Program-made: the position numbers and the translations under genes
Assembly: GCA_034440615.1 (NCBI GenBank)
Contig: JAOTOM010004306.1
Location: forward strand, 1-64,000
Length of the DNA: 64,000 bases
Source of the DNA: Ashinkailepas kermadecensis
Lineage: Eukaryota; Arthropoda; Thecostraca; Neolepadidae
Reading direction: 5' to 3'
Notes under the pieces: model-generated
The model's database searches: none
What the model was told of the DNA's origin: nothing
The model's input: only the letters and a program-made list of their open reading frames with translations
In this document: in pieces, positions 46,655-59,579 of the stretch
Layout: every line of letters begins with the position of its first letter
How positions within the stretch are numbered: the stretch's first letter is position 1

Positions 46655-48420
46655 TTAGGCGTCGTGAGCGGACATAATACCGGTGGCGCCGCTCTGGTGG
46701 TGGGTTTGTGGATGAACGCTACCAGAGTGGGCTTGCTCTGATTAATGCTATATTCTGGCTTCTAGAGGAGGTGGAAGTAATTTCCAATGGTCAAATTTGA
46801 ACAACATTGAGACAAGCTCTATTATGATGTGTAGTTCGTTTTATTATCAAATCATTTCACCCTGTCACTTTACCCTTAAAGTGAAATTGGAGCAATTGGA
46901 CACTCAACATCTTGTGATAAAAACGCGTCATACATTTTCTGTGTGATGTGCTGACAATTTCCCATGTTCTTAACTAAACAAAAATCGAAGGTGCTACATT
47001 TTTATATCATCTTGAATAACTTCCATGAACGTTTAACCCGGTCACTTTTGCACTCAATTCCAGAATTTGTGTCCCAAATTATCACATTGTATTCCTTTAA
47101 ATTGTATATCAGATGTTCTACATTACCGAATTAATTTCAAATAGTATCAAATAAACCGGCATAAAATCAGCTGCCTTCTGATGTCATACTCGACTACTTT
47201 CATAGATATCTAACTGTCATTTTTGCACTCAATTCCAGGATGTGTGGCTCGAATTATATCATTGTATTCCTTTAAATTGCATACCAGATGTTCTACATTA
47301 GCGAATTCATTTCCAATGGTCTCAAATAAACCGGCATAAAATCACCTGCCTTCTGATTCCATACTCGAATACTTCTATAGCCATCTAACACTGTCATTTT
47401 GCATTAAATTCCAGGATTTGTGTCTCGAATTATAACATTGTATTACTTTAAATAAATATCAGATGTTCTACATTGGCGAATTAATTTCCAAAGGTCTCAA
47501 ATAGACCGGCATAAATTCAGCTCCCTTCTGATGCCATACTCGACTACTTTTATGGATATCTAACCGTCATTTATTACCTTTTCACATGAAGCTTCCGGCA
47601 TTATTGCGGATCTGGCATAGCTCGATGCACGTCAAGCGCCGACGGTTGCTGCCCAGAGGATCCGTAGGGCCGCCGAGCGGTGGCATGACAGCAAGTAAAG
47701 CTCCACCCTTTAAAACTACCAAGCAACATCGGCTATGCCACGCCAAAATGGTGCAGAAGGAATTCACGGTTGTAGATGCATTATTTCCATTCAACGTCCA
47801 TAAGTTCCTAAACAATATTGAGAAAACCTGTCGGCCTCAATTCCTATGGTGGCGGAACTCATGCCAGGCACATCGCCTATCGTTTCAAATATGAAAATCT
47901 GCCTGTAGCTTTGGCGTTGGTGTCGATAAACATTCAGGGTATGATTCCCCGCTCCGCTATATTATGAATGGCGGGCGGGCGGTCGTGGACGGGCCGGGGG
48001 CTGGTGGCGTCGCTGCCGGCGGCCGGCCGTCGATGGTGGAAAATAGTTTCAGAAGGCAATACGCAAGGTAACAATTTGCGCAATATATCACTGTAAGTGG
48101 CAGTGAAATTGACGTCTGAAGGCAAGCTAACTTTCATAAATGCACTTCGCATCATATTTTATGGAGACAGAGTCTCCTAAATTGTAACTATATTCTTGGC
48201 GCACCCACTAGTGAGCATCCGGGCACGTTTGTCGCGGGCGCATGTTTCAGAGTTCTTGAATGGCATCAATATCCTACCTGTTTTCTTTCTTTTCTGGAGA
48301 TCCCCGATGTTCGCATTAACATTGGGTCTGACGCCTAACGTGCCAAATTACCCAACTCCAAGCCCATTTCTGGTGTTATGTTGCCTGCCAACTGAAAAGT
48401 ATGCAATTGCAGAATAAATG
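46655..48420 (+). mobile_element. Element X, copy 2 (longest copy)
   Basis: Inverted relative to copy 1. It starts near CGGTGGCGCCGCTCTGGTGG and runs through 48180 with matches to copy 1, then on to 48420 with matches to the open frame of copy 3 (RLSRAHVSEFLNGIN). It contains an internal tandem repeat (47053-47575) that is single in copy 1, and an empty site for the SINE found in copy 1 (about 47840). An unclassified interspersed repeat with some coding capacity. No transposase or RT motif was recognised. Confidence 0.65.
47053..47575. repeat. ~177-bp tandem repeat inside element X copy 2
   Basis: Three copies. The marker GGCATAAAATCASCTGCCTTCTGAT occurs at about 47157, 47332 and 47510. Copy 1 of the element has one. 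Confidence 0.85.
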
Positions 48421-50333
48421 AGTGGCCACTTCATGTTAATCACATTCATAAACATTGCATTAGAGAAAACAAATCCAAGAATTCAAAAAAAAAATCCTTT
48501 AGGTACAAGTTTACCCAGCCATGTTCCAAGGTGTTTCTGAAGGACCCTTTGAAATGCATGCTATTTCTTTTTAGATTGCTGTGCAGGCGGTTCAGATTCC
48601 AAGAGCAGTCATATTTTCGGAATCTGGGAAGTTTCCATCCTTCCAAAAAGGAATCTTGGACGTTAACCATGCAACACAGATGACCCAAAATGGCATGATG
48701 TGATGGATATTTATTGGAGGAATTGTATGATTGACATGAGTTAAATTTTGCAAGAAAACAATGGTTTGATTAATATATTGGAATCATGGGAATGGGACGA
48801 ATGTTTTTAGATAATCGGACATAAATTGTGACATCATAATTTAATTCGTGTTTGTGATATTCGAGACTGCATTTTGCATATTTCAGTTGGTTTTGACATT
48901 TGTATGGCACACCTAGTAATAAGCGCCAAACAACACATGCATGGCTTAACATTCGTTAGAGAAGGAGGCTATGATCTTCATGACGAGATGGTGTTTTGTA
49001 TGTTGGAAATCCTCGACCAGGCTGTTTTCCTAATCATGACCGGGACTCCAATGAACCCCAAAGTCCCTTGCTATCCACAATTAGGTGCATGCTGCACAAT
49101 TAGAGATGAACGCACGTTTCCAATGTTTGTTCATCCTATCCGTTGGCGGCTGACAAGGAGGAATTCACGATTGGCGCAGCCGCGTCATAACTGTATTGGC
49201 GTCTAGTTATTGATAAATGTTTGGAATAATTATATTTTGAGAACGTAGTGAACGGAGTTACTTCTTTTTGATTTGTAATTATACCTCACACCATTAAAAC
49301 ATACTTACGTTTGCATATTTAGGTTAGAATTTCTCGTTTCACATCCTCATCATCGAACATGAATTTATAAAATTATGTACACCACTTGTCCACCGGCCCT
49401 GTTAGTGCGGAAATGTATACCATGTGCATAGAGTCGTAAGAAACACAATTAATACAATTGTAGCGAAACTTCGTTGAAATTTCCGACACGTCAGCTGTAA
49501 AATAAAACCCCAATTAAAAAAAAAAAATCTTCAACAAAATGCTTCTACATGTTTTATCGCTAGATACCTGATATACTTTGTCTTGGACCAAACGACTCGA
49601 GAGGGTCAACGGACCATCATTTTCTTCAAGGGGATATCCTGTCTCAACCATCGCACCAATCAGCTTATTTCATCATCGCACCAATCAGCTCGCACCCTGG
49701 TATTCGACCAATCAGATTTTAGAATGACGTACGGCGAAAAAAAATATAGGATATGGACTTTTGCTATCACAACACGAAGTGACATCCCCAAATATCTTCT
49801 AATCAGAGGCGGATACAGAGTGTCAGGGAGCAGTGGTGGCATATATCCCCTCCGCATGGAAAGGTGGCTCCCCTCCAGGAAGGCTGGAGTGCACCCGCCC
49901 ACCTTCCACTCCAGGGATTTCTTAGCCAAAGGCTCACCTCTCGGAGAAAAAAGCGGCCCATAAGACGAAAAGGCGCCAGTTTAGTATGCTGGAGTGCACC
50001 CCTCCCCGTTCCACGATTTTCTGCCGATTGCGTTGTTCGGGGGACTTTCGCAGTGGTGGCCCTCCGATGAAATGGTGCTACTCCAGACAAGTGCTTCCAC
50101 CCCCTGCAAATTTACGGATCCATCCCTGCTACAATTTTTTTCAAGTAAATACATGCGATTTTGGTAAGTATCTTCATCTACATGAAACATCCATTTTAGC
50201 ACAGTGGGGCTGCTAATGTTTTCGACAAGATTGTGCTACTAAGGAGTTGCGTTATCAGGTCCATCTGTTACCCTCCATGGAGGGTAAGAGGGTACTTTTT
50301 TGCACCTCTGCATGTCGAGTACACGTGTGAGAC
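48421..50333. other. Intron 10 DNA, no gene seen
   Basis: AT-rich in the first half, mixed later. No recognisable coding motif, RNA gene or known element. Confidence 0.45.
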
Positions 50334-50805
50334 TTGCAAAACACCATACTAACCCAACTGACAACCCTACATGGCATGCTGAGACTAACCCGCTACTAAG
50401 AACTAATACGCGACGGCAGGCGTGATAGGCGGTGTAGACAATTTCTTCCTTGTTCGCACAGTAAAGATCTATCGGTGCTCTTCGATAAGAGCAGGCTAAA
50501 GCCGGCACCCTGACAAATTCAACTTCTCGTTACTCTCAAAATCCCCTCCACCCCAACTACGAATTACTTTGAGGAGGAGTAAAGTAAAATTAAACCCATT
50601 TAGACATCAGGAAGATGTCCCCAGCCCAGCCCCCGCCTTCAGCACCAAAAACATCACACAAGCTACAACGTAAAACTCTCTGAACGTAAATGTCCACTTG
50701 CTTGCACTTCGCTTGCAATCACTCGCTTTAATAGACAGACATGCAACGTATTCGCTTTAAAGGCGGCGCAAATGATCTTGATGGTCCGGCACGCCTAAAA
50801 AAATC
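50334..50805 (-). mobile_element. Element Y, copy 1
   Basis: Reverse complement of 56299-56761 by eye. Shared segments include the GCAAAACACCATACTAACCC region, CGCCTATCACGCC, TCTTCGATAAGAGC and the CTTTAAAGGCGGCGCAAATGA end. Non-coding. Its outer end (50805) is followed directly by a 43-bp minisatellite. Confidence 0.75.
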
Positions 50806-50819
50806 CCTCTCCCCCCGTG

Positions 50820-51190
50820 TGGGTACGCCCCAATATTAGTACAAAGATAGACAACCGAGGTGTCTGTGCGCCTCGATGTTAGCATAAATATAGACTACCG
50901 AAGTGTGGGTGCGCCCCGACGTTAGTAAGAGGATAGACTACTGACGTGTAGGTGCGCCTCGACGTTAGTATGCAAATGGACTACCGACGTGCAGGTGCTC
51001 CTCGATGTCAGTATAAAGATAGACTAACGACGTGCAGGCGCGCCTCGATGTTAGTATAAATATAGACTACCGACGTGCAGGTCCGCCTCGGTGTCAGTCC
51101 GTCAGGTCAGGTCCGACAGGCCTGCCTCAAGTCTGCCTCGGCGTCAGTCTGTCAGGTCAGGTTCGTCAGGTCCGCCTCGGCATTAGTATA
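50820..51190. repeat. 43-bp minisatellite resembling the exon 10 donor
   Basis: About eight copies at 43-bp spacing (GTTAG/GTCAG starts at 50878, 50921, 50964, 51007 and 51050). The unit GTTAGTATAAATATAGACTACCGACGTG matches the first ~29 nt of intron 10 (45709-45737) almost exactly. The right end becomes degenerate with CAGGTCAGGTCCG runs. Confidence 0.9.
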
Positions 51191-54100
51191 CAAACGTCCA
51201 ACGAGCTCGTTCGTTTCAGAAGTTACGATGAGGTGAACAGCTGAACATGAAAAGAGCCCCGCATGCCTCCCACGACAACATTTGTTCTACTTGGCACTGA
51301 TGGGAGGACCATCAGTACCATGGTGCCATGGTGCCAGTGTAGTGCTTTTGGAAAGCTTACAATGCATTCTTATCTCTAATAAGCGAATTACACCAATAAT
51401 CGTGCTTATGCGCATGGCCGTGGCAATTGGCGTAAGCTTAGTAAATTGTGTGGACCTTGTCCTCCAGGTTGGCCTCCTCTTCCGTCCAAATAATTTTAAG
51501 TTGGAACATGAGTAGATTGCCGCCCATGGAACCCATGTTCCATGGGATTTAGCTTGTGTCCTTGGAGTTTTCCTATAGTGAGACAATCGGGTTATTTCGG
51601 CTTGTTCGAGCGGCGCTGCAGAATTAGAGACGGCGTGTACTGTTGGCCACGATCGTTCATTCCCTCGTCTCTCAATCCTTGAAACGCAGCGGTGATAGTC
51701 CGGGACCTCGCGTTGTTATTTGCACGATGCACACACAAGCACTCTTGAGTAACCACAATTGTTAAGCCCCAGTCAGTGTTGGATTTTCACTTCTCAGTCT
51801 TGGGCTCGGAGTGTATAATTTTTGGGCTAGCCAAAATATGGAGTGTATAACCTTGAGAAGCACCAAGTAATGGAGGGTATAATTTTTGGGTTTGCCAAAA
51901 TATGGTGTATACCCTTGAAACACTAAGTAAAGGAGTGTACACATTTCCTAAAATGCAGTGGATGTTTCCTGGAATGGAGAATAAAACACCCTCCAATCAT
52001 TTTATGCTATGTTGCCTAACTCAAAGCCTTTTTGGCATTATTCTGCTAACAACCTGAAAAGTAAGCAATTTGCACAGAAAACAAGTGGTTCCATCATCTA
52101 AGTCACCTTCATAAACATGGTACTCCAAAAAAACCTACAAGCCCATAATTTTGTTGTGGTGCTGTTAGCAGCAGTGCCAAGAATCTTGGCAAGATTCGTC
52201 CACAGCATAGTTCAGAAGCTTGGGTATTATTGCAGTATAAACTAACAACAAGGCAAGTTTGATACACATTTTCCTCCATGCAGCAAGCAAATGAGTTAGG
52301 TTTGGTTAGGTTAGGTTAGTTCAGTTTTTTAAGTTGGAACATTTGTGGATTATTTTAAGAATTGAAGAAAAAAAGTTATTTTTTTCTTCAAAAGCAGCAG
52401 CTAATGGTAGGTTAGGTTAGGTTTTAAAATGTTGAAAAATTTTCAGAGAAGAAATTTCTTTGCATTTTTCCTTTTTTCACACTTTTTTTCTCCAATGGGA
52501 GGTTAGGTTAGGTTATGTTGCATATATTTTATTTTAAAAACATTTCTTTGTATGCTATGCTACGTAACTCATACTTCTTCTCTACTTCTTGGTGTTATTT
52601 TGCTCACAATCTGAAAAGTAAGCATTTGCACAAAATTAGTGCTCCCATCATCTTAGTCACTTTGATAAACATTGCATTTGAATGAAAATTCCAAGAATTC
52701 ATAAAACACCTTAAAGCACAAATTTACCTATTTTACCTCCATGAAGCATACAAAGAAGGGGTAAAGTTTGGTTAGGTTATGTTAGGTTAGGCTTGTGTAA
52801 TAAGTTTGAAAAAAATGTAGGAAATTTGTCAAAAAGTTTCTTTTTTCTTTAAAAAAAAAAAATTTCAGGCTATCATATGTTGGGTTTTTCCTTTTGAAAC
52901 TTGAGAAACAAAATTGTTCGGATTTTTTTAGAGAAAACAAAATATTTCATGCATGGAAGGTTATGGGAGGTGAAGTTAGGATATGCTCTATCTTCTTTTG
53001 TTATTGTGAACATTACTTTTTAAGCTATATTCGTAATTACCCAACTTCAAGCCATTTTTTGTCTTATTTTCCCTCGCAAGTGAAAAGCATACATTTGCAG
53101 AGGGGACGAGTGGTCAAATCTGTTTGTTATTTGGGACTAAGGGCGCTTGGACGAGTGGTCAAATCATGTTCAGCACATTCATAACCATTGCATTAAAAAA
53201 CAAAGTCAAATGAGAAATTGCAGCACCAGATTTTCTTGTAGTTCACAACCAGATAAAAACCGAAAGAACAATGGACCCAACCTTACCTCACCTGATCGAA
53301 AAGCAATGGAAGGAAGTAACCAAGGGAAGTAACCACCACGCGACAGAATAATACGGCAATCGGTTAATGGTATTTAGTGCGGCGGATATGGACAATTAGC
53401 ATGGCACAGCGAGGAACTATGACCCAATTAGCACCCACGGCGAGGAATACCTATGACCTACAGAGAAGGCTAAAAAATAAAATGTGATCAAATAAATCCC
53501 CCCAAAAAATTCAAGGACTAATTGTTTTCTTCAATTATCTTAACTCTGTACTTTAGTATCCTAACTCTGGGCCACCCAGATTAAATCAACACAGTCAAAT
53601 TTTATTTTTGCGGAGTTGTAGAATATCTGTGTCCGAGTGGCATGAACAGTATTTGTGTCACGAATACGTGGCGCTCTGAAGCAATGTATGTCATGAAATC
53701 AAAAGACACCGAAATTTATGGTTATTTGGTGGTCTATTTTTCCACAAAGTCTTTACAGGTTTGGAGAATGTCTTGGACGGATCTGGCTAATTTTCATGCG
53801 TAAATTTTAGCTGATATCTTTTATGTAGATCGGCTGTGACTGCTTCAAAATTCAGAAATGCACCTTTTCTCTTCCATAAGCTGATGTAGAACATCCCAAT
53901 CTTTCAGGAAGCGTTCAAAAGTTAAGTTTTCATTGCCTTTCTTCGGAGTGGTTTAAAAAGCTCCCGAAAGAGTGGAAGCTGGAGAGGCATGATTCACCCC
54001 CGGCCAAGAGCCTCTAAATTTCCAATTCGTCCTGGAGAGTGGTAGTTTTCTTTACTAGCCAGGCGACGTATGGAAGCTTCCTTCATTTGACGAGGGATTA

Positions 54101-55726
54101 CTTCATGTTTTTAATTTGGAAGTCCAGAGATGGTATCTTGTGGTAAATGTTTGTTGTGCAGTGCGCTGGTGTTAGGATGTAGGTATTTGGATGATTAGTG
54201 GACCGGGAGGCGGGAAGTGAGATTCAAGGCCCTTAAGTGAGAGTACTAATTGCTGTGGTGTGGTGTCGACCCGTCGGTGGGTGTCGTCCTACGTAAGAAA
54301 TTAGGCTCAATTGAATTGTTCAAATTGAATGCCTCTCATTGCCGTTGGTTTGAAAGGGTGAACCACGATAATATGCAATGTACCTATAGATCCATTGCAT
54401 GGATGTAGGTAGGTTACGTAGTAGGTACCTACCTAGTACCTACCTACTAGGTAGGTAGGCACTTGGTGCAAATCTAGGTAGATAAGTTTTACCTAGGTGT
54501 GTCTGCATCCACATCAACATGCAAGTGCATATGCACCCAGTGGCATACCTACCTAGGGTCTTCATTAATGGGTGGCCCTGTAATGGATGAAGCTTTCTGA
54601 TTTTGTTCTTGTTTGGACAGAATGGTTTGACTTTTTAAAATTTTTAAGGAACAATCATTTTCAGCAGACAAATGTTTTGGAGTGAAGGGCTAGTCTGCTT
54701 ATTTTGGTGTCGGAATACATTAATTTTTACTCCTATGGGTTTGGTGTCACTACAGTGCACCTAAGCATGCATTCATGCAGATTGATTGTGCACTTATGAA
54801 GTGTTTCAGGATATTGTTGGGTGCACCCGTCCTATCCCACACTGAGTACAATTTTGTTGTTGTTTTTTTTTGCCTCCCACTTCATAAAGGACTGCCATGC
54901 CAAAGCATGACTTGCACTTACTGAGATATTCGGAAAATCATTCCCTTCATGCCTATCTAGTTGTGAGTTGTGTACAGCCTACTCCAGTTCTCTTTCTAGT
55001 TTTGGTCTTGCATTCTTCTGAGCACTTCTGGTCAGGGAATTTCTTTGTGAATGGAAAGTATATGAATGCAGGCATGTATGTTTGTTTATTCATTTGTACT
55101 AAACAATTACACTTGCACCAGTATACACTTGACTTGCACCATTATATTTTATATATTCAATGTTGTTATGGTCATATGCATAGTGATCCCAACTTTAGCT
55201 TCCATTCTGCTGGTATGCTGTCATTCTTCAACTCTCACAGGCATCTCATCTTCTGTTCTTTTCCTTGCATTCTCTTTGAATGTTTCTGCAGCTCTGGTGA
55301 TCAGCTGAAATAACAAATGTACATTATTATCAATGATGTTGCCAAGTTGATGTGCCAAGGACCCAAAATGGTTACACGAGATAATGATTATTAGAACTTG
55401 TGGATCTCATTCTCACTACTAGCCAAAGATCACCATATAGTCCATTGAGCATGCTGCTCTGTGGGCTATGTTAACAATTATCGCTATTTGATAGTAGCAG
55501 AACTAGTTGGGATTTCTTGTGATGCATTAGCTCTTCATCTGGTAGTTGGCAGCCCAAGGAGTGGATATTTTTGGGAGTGTATAATTCTTTGGATAGCCAA
55601 ATGTCCAAAAAATGGCCATTTTTCCAACGCTGGCCCCAGTTCTCGGTTGGTCGGTTCACGGTCCGTTCCCAGCCAAACCAGCTCTGGTAGAGTGTCTGTC
55701 GCCGGACGGTGTTCGGCGGCAGTGAT
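51191..55726. other. Intron 10 DNA, no gene seen
   Basis: AT-rich, with several short TTAGGTTAGG-like runs (52295-52520, 52770-52790), a degenerate repeat with TGTATAATTTTTGGG at 51815-51930 and a CCTAGGTAGG-rich palindromic area around 54410-54480. A 138-codon frame at 54897-55313 is not recognisable. Confidence 0.45.
54437..54457. repeat. Perfect 10-bp inverted repeat in a CCTA/TAGG-rich patch
   Basis: TACCTACCTA, one base, TAGGTAGGTA. Neighbouring bases (54380-54475) contain more of the same GTAGGTACCTAC motifs in both orientations, so longer alternative hairpins are possible. Confidence 0.85.
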
Positions 55727-56296
55727 GTTAACGGGTCGGCGTGTGACGGTGGTCTGCCCTGTCGAAGGTGGGGGAGGGGAGAGTGACCTGTTAACGGGTC
55801 GGCGTGTGACGGTGGTCTGCCCTGTCGAAGGTGGGGGAGGGGAGAGTGACCTGTTAACGGGTCGGCGTGTGACGGTGGTCTGCCCTGTCGAAGGTGGGGG
55901 AGGGGAGAGTGACCTGTTAACGGGTCGGCGTGTGACGGTGGTCTGCCCTGTCGAAGGTGGGGGAGGGGAGAGTGACCTGTTAACGGGTCGGCGTGTGACG
56001 GTGGTCTGCCCTGTCGAAGGTGGGGGAGGGGAGAGTGACCTGTTAACGGGTCGGCGTGTGACGGTGGTCTGCCCTGTCGAAGGTGGGGGGGGGGAGAGTG
56101 ACCTGTTAACGGGTCGGCGTGTGACGGTGGTCTGCCCTGTCGAAGGTGGGGGGAGGGGAGAGTGACCTGTTAACGGGTCGGCGTGTGACGGTGGTCTGCC
56201 CTGTCGAAGGTGGGGGAGGGGAGAGTGACCTGTTAACGGGTCGGCGTGTGACGGTGGTCTGCCCTGTCGAAGGTGGGGGAGGGGAGAGTGACCTTT
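55727..56296. repeat. 63-bp minisatellite, 9 copies
   Basis: Unit of 63 bp starting GTTAACGGGTCGGCGTGTGAC and ending GAGAGTGACCT, spaced exactly 63 bp except where the G run varies (about 56087, 56148). Copies are almost identical, so the array is young. The unit is 21 codons and open on the plus strand. It directly abuts element Y copy 2. Confidence 0.96.
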
Positions 56297-56298
56297 TT

Positions 56299-56761
56299 AG
56301 GCGTGACGGACCATAAAGGTCATTTGCGCCGCCTTTAAAGCGAGTACGTTACATGTCTGTCTATAAAGTGAGCGTTTGTGATCAAGGTGCAGGCAAGTGG
56401 ACATTTACGTTGAGGAATTTTAGGTTAGTTTGCGTGATATTTCAGGTGCTGAAGGCGAGGGTCTGGGTTAGGGACAGCTCCCTGATGTCTAAATGGTTTA
56501 GTTTTACTTTACTCCTCCACAAAATAATTCGTAGTTTGGGTGGGGGTGGGGGTGTTTTGAGAGTGGCGAGAAGTTGATTTTGCCAGGGCGCCGGCTTTAG
56601 CCTATTCTTATCGAAGAGCACCAAGGGATCTTTACCGTGCGAACAAGGAGGTAACTGTCCACACCGCCTATCACGCCGGCCGCCGCGTGTTAGTTGTTAG
56701 TAGCGGGTTAGTCTAAGCATGCCATGCAGGGTTGTCAGTTGGGTTAGTACGGTGTTTTGCA
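56299..56761 (+). mobile_element. Element Y, copy 2
   Basis: Inverted match of 50334-50805. It begins AGGCGTGACGGACCAT directly after the 63-bp array. Non-coding and unclassified. Confidence 0.75.
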
Positions 56762-57069
56762 ATTCGGCTCTTCTACGTCCGCTGTACCTCTGGGTAGCCG
56801 TTTACGGTATGAGTTGGAAGGCAAATTGGCTCATCTACGTCCGATGGCTCCTCCGGGTAGTCATTTTACGTTATGCTAATTTTTATTTTTCTTTTTTCTT
56901 TATGTTTTCCTAAAGCAGGTCGACTCATCTACTTCCGACGGCACCGCTAGGTAGCCATTTATATCTAATTGAGAAGCAAATCGGCTCATGTACGTCCGAC
57001 GACATGCGGGGATGGCTACTTACGTGTTTCCTACGGGTGTTTCGCGGTCATGCATTGCGAGTTGATGTG

Positions 57070-59285
57070 AGTGTTGGTGGTGTGGTGCCTACAGTGCTCC
57101 TGCTAGTTTTGTGGCATACAGATATTCAAATAGCAATTAAAGGAGTTCTGGGTGCTTGTCACCGATAAGCGATGGAAGCGATAGGGTGATGCCCTCTTTT
57201 TGGCAAAATGCCTTAAGTGGTTGTCTTTGAGAGCTAAAGCTACTACAGTCTAGCAGGATGTGGCATATGCTTAGCGTGGTGTTGCAGGTGCCGCAGTGCG
57301 GTGTTGTATATTGGTCACTCTCTAATTGAGGCTGTGTTAGTTGTGTGCAACCAGTCCTAAGTCTAGTGAAGATGACCTCTTTTTGTCGGTGGGATTGATT
57401 TGATGTGTTCCATGCGCCTATTGTTGGTTTGATTGCGTGGGTGCGGTTGGATTTGTATTGTTGAGTTGTGTTGTGTCCATGTGTTCTGTTGATGTTGGCG
57501 AATGTGGCGTTGTAGGAGTGCTTTGCAATCGTCTACCGAATATTCCACACTAGGGTAAGTGTTCGATGCCAAGGCTTGCTTTGCGAACCGGTCTGCTTCT
57601 TCGTTACCTGGGATGTTGACGTGGCCCGGAATCCAGAGGAAGGAAAAGTTCATGTTTACGTTATGGGCCACGAGTTGTTGGATTCCATCAATGAAGTGAT
57701 GTGGACAGTCGTGGGTGTTGCTAATTGACTGGAGGACAGATTTGGAGTCTGAGCAAATTACTACGTTTCTAGCTCTACGCCTCATGAGAATGGTGATAGT
57801 GGCCAGAATGTCCATTGCTTCAGCGGAGTAGATGGAGAAGTTATCCAGTAGACGCTTGGAAAGTCTGAGACCTGGTCCAATGATGCCGATGCCTACCTTT
57901 GCCTCGTGTTTCGACCCATCCGTGAATACGAGTGATTTGTGATTGTTGTCATCGGCGAACTTGTGGAAGAAGCCAAGAATTTTCGCCGATGTAATAGTGG
58001 ATTTCTTCTCCGAGAGCAAGTACTCGACCTTTGGTTGACTGAAAGTCCAAAATGGCCTAGTGGGCGGTCGAGTTGCAGTGGATGGCATTGCGAAGTTAAG
58101 ATCTGAGAGAGCCGTGGCAATCTGAACGCTATATGGTGGAAGTTTGCGCGCAAATCGGCTCTTGTCGTATCTGTCAGGCGTAAAGCAGCGTGTGCTGTAT
58201 GATTTTTATGGATTTGATTTTGATGTGGTAGCGGCACAGCTGTTGTGCCCTCCTGACGTGGAGTGGGGGCGTGTTTGATTCCACTAGAAGACTAGCTATC
58301 GGTGTGGTACTGAGGGCACCTGTGGCTGCTCTGATTCAGCTGTTTTGGATTATTTATAAATTTCGGCTCTGACTTTCTGAAACTGTGGCAACAATGATGC
58401 TGTTGTATTCTAGGATGGACCGTATAATTGATGTGCACAGTCGCAGTAGTGTTTTCCTGTCTCCGCCCCAGTCTGTGCCTGCAAGTGCACGTAGTATGTT
58501 GACGCGCTTCGCGCATCGTTTCGAGATGGTGGTGATGTGGGTATTGAAACTGAGTTTTTCGTCTAAATGCACTCCTAAGCACTTGAAGCATTTTACCTGT
58601 TCGATTGCTTTGCCATCGATTTTAAGTAGAGTTTTTGGGCGTGGGGCGAAGACGACTATATGTCACGGTGGCCGATTTTTCGACGGACAGGGTGAAGCCC
58701 CAAGTTTTGCACCACTATGCAATGTGGTCTAGTCCTGCTTGAATGGTTTTTTCAGCTTTAAGGAAGCATTATGATGTTGTCGAAATGGCTATGTCGTCCG
58801 CGAAAAGTGAGTATTGAAGTGAAGTGTCAGTATGGTCAGCAAGTATGTCGTTGATCATGATGATGAAGAGGCTCTGTAAGAGCACGCTCCCCTGAGCCAG
58901 GCCCTGCTCCTTAGTTGTGGTGCTTGATGTGACACTGCCGCATCGGACCGTAGGGGTCCTGTCTCTAAGGAAGTTGAGAATGAAGTGTGCCATGTGTCCG
59001 CGTAGGCCTATCTTGTAGAGGTTGTGTGTCAGTGCGGACTTGTGTACTCGGTCGAATGCGGCAGTGATGTCTAAGTAGGCAGCTACTGTTGTGCGTTTGA
59101 TGAGTAGACCACTTTTTATGTCATGCACTAATCTAATGAGATTGTCCGTAGTTGATTTTTGACGCTGGAAGCCGCACTGAAATTCGTCGAGCAGGTCGTC
59201 GTGTTCCAGAAATTGCCTCAATCGTTTGTTGACCATGCGTTCGACTAGCTTGCTAGCACAGCTAGTAAGTGAGATGGGTCTATTA
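57070..59285 (-). mobile_element. I-like non-LTR retrotransposon with RNase H (5'-truncated, degraded)
   Basis: The minus strand starts inside the RT (I-S-L-T-S-C, then FQCGFQRQKSTTDNLIRLVH, motif A A-Y-L-D-I-T-A-A-F-D, a G-L-A-Q-G-S-V-L motif B, catalytic F-A-D-D-I), then the thumb with frameshifts (58290-58770), then RNase H (57900-57560: V-F-T-D-G-S-K, Y-S-A-E-A, C-S-D-S-K, WIPGHVNIPGNEEADRFAKQ) and a C-terminal C-x-x-C knuckle near 57270. It is truncated about 300 bp before exon 11 and antisense to the host gene. Related to, but clearly different from, the plus-strand I-like LINE at 36-38 kb. Confidence 0.85.
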
Positions 59286-59579
59286 AATCAAATTAAATCT
59301 GTCCACAAGGCGCCTACGGAGATAGCAACGTAAGTAATCGTAAATGAGTCCTTTGAAAATTGTCTTTTCCACAGAGCACGGAACCAATTAGTACATATTC
59401 GAAATCAAATGATCGGTTTCTAAAGCTTTTTGGAACTGATGACTTTGGAAAGCCCACATTTAATCGATAAGGAAATCGAAAATACAGCAGAACAGAATGC
59501 ATCACAAAAGCACATGCTGCCTTTAAAAAGGCGAGTGTGACTATAGCGTGCGGCGACAAACCAATGGACGTGTCCACAG

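Noticed and set aside
54897..55313. 138-codon frame on the + strand
   Set aside because: No recognisable motif, AT-rich intron context, no splice or repeat support; probably chance.
51190..55726. Additional EGF exons in intron 10
   Set aside because: I looked for C-x-x-G-(W/F)-x-G-x-x-C patterns next to AG or GT sites and found none. Exons 10 and 11 already join in phase, so none is required.
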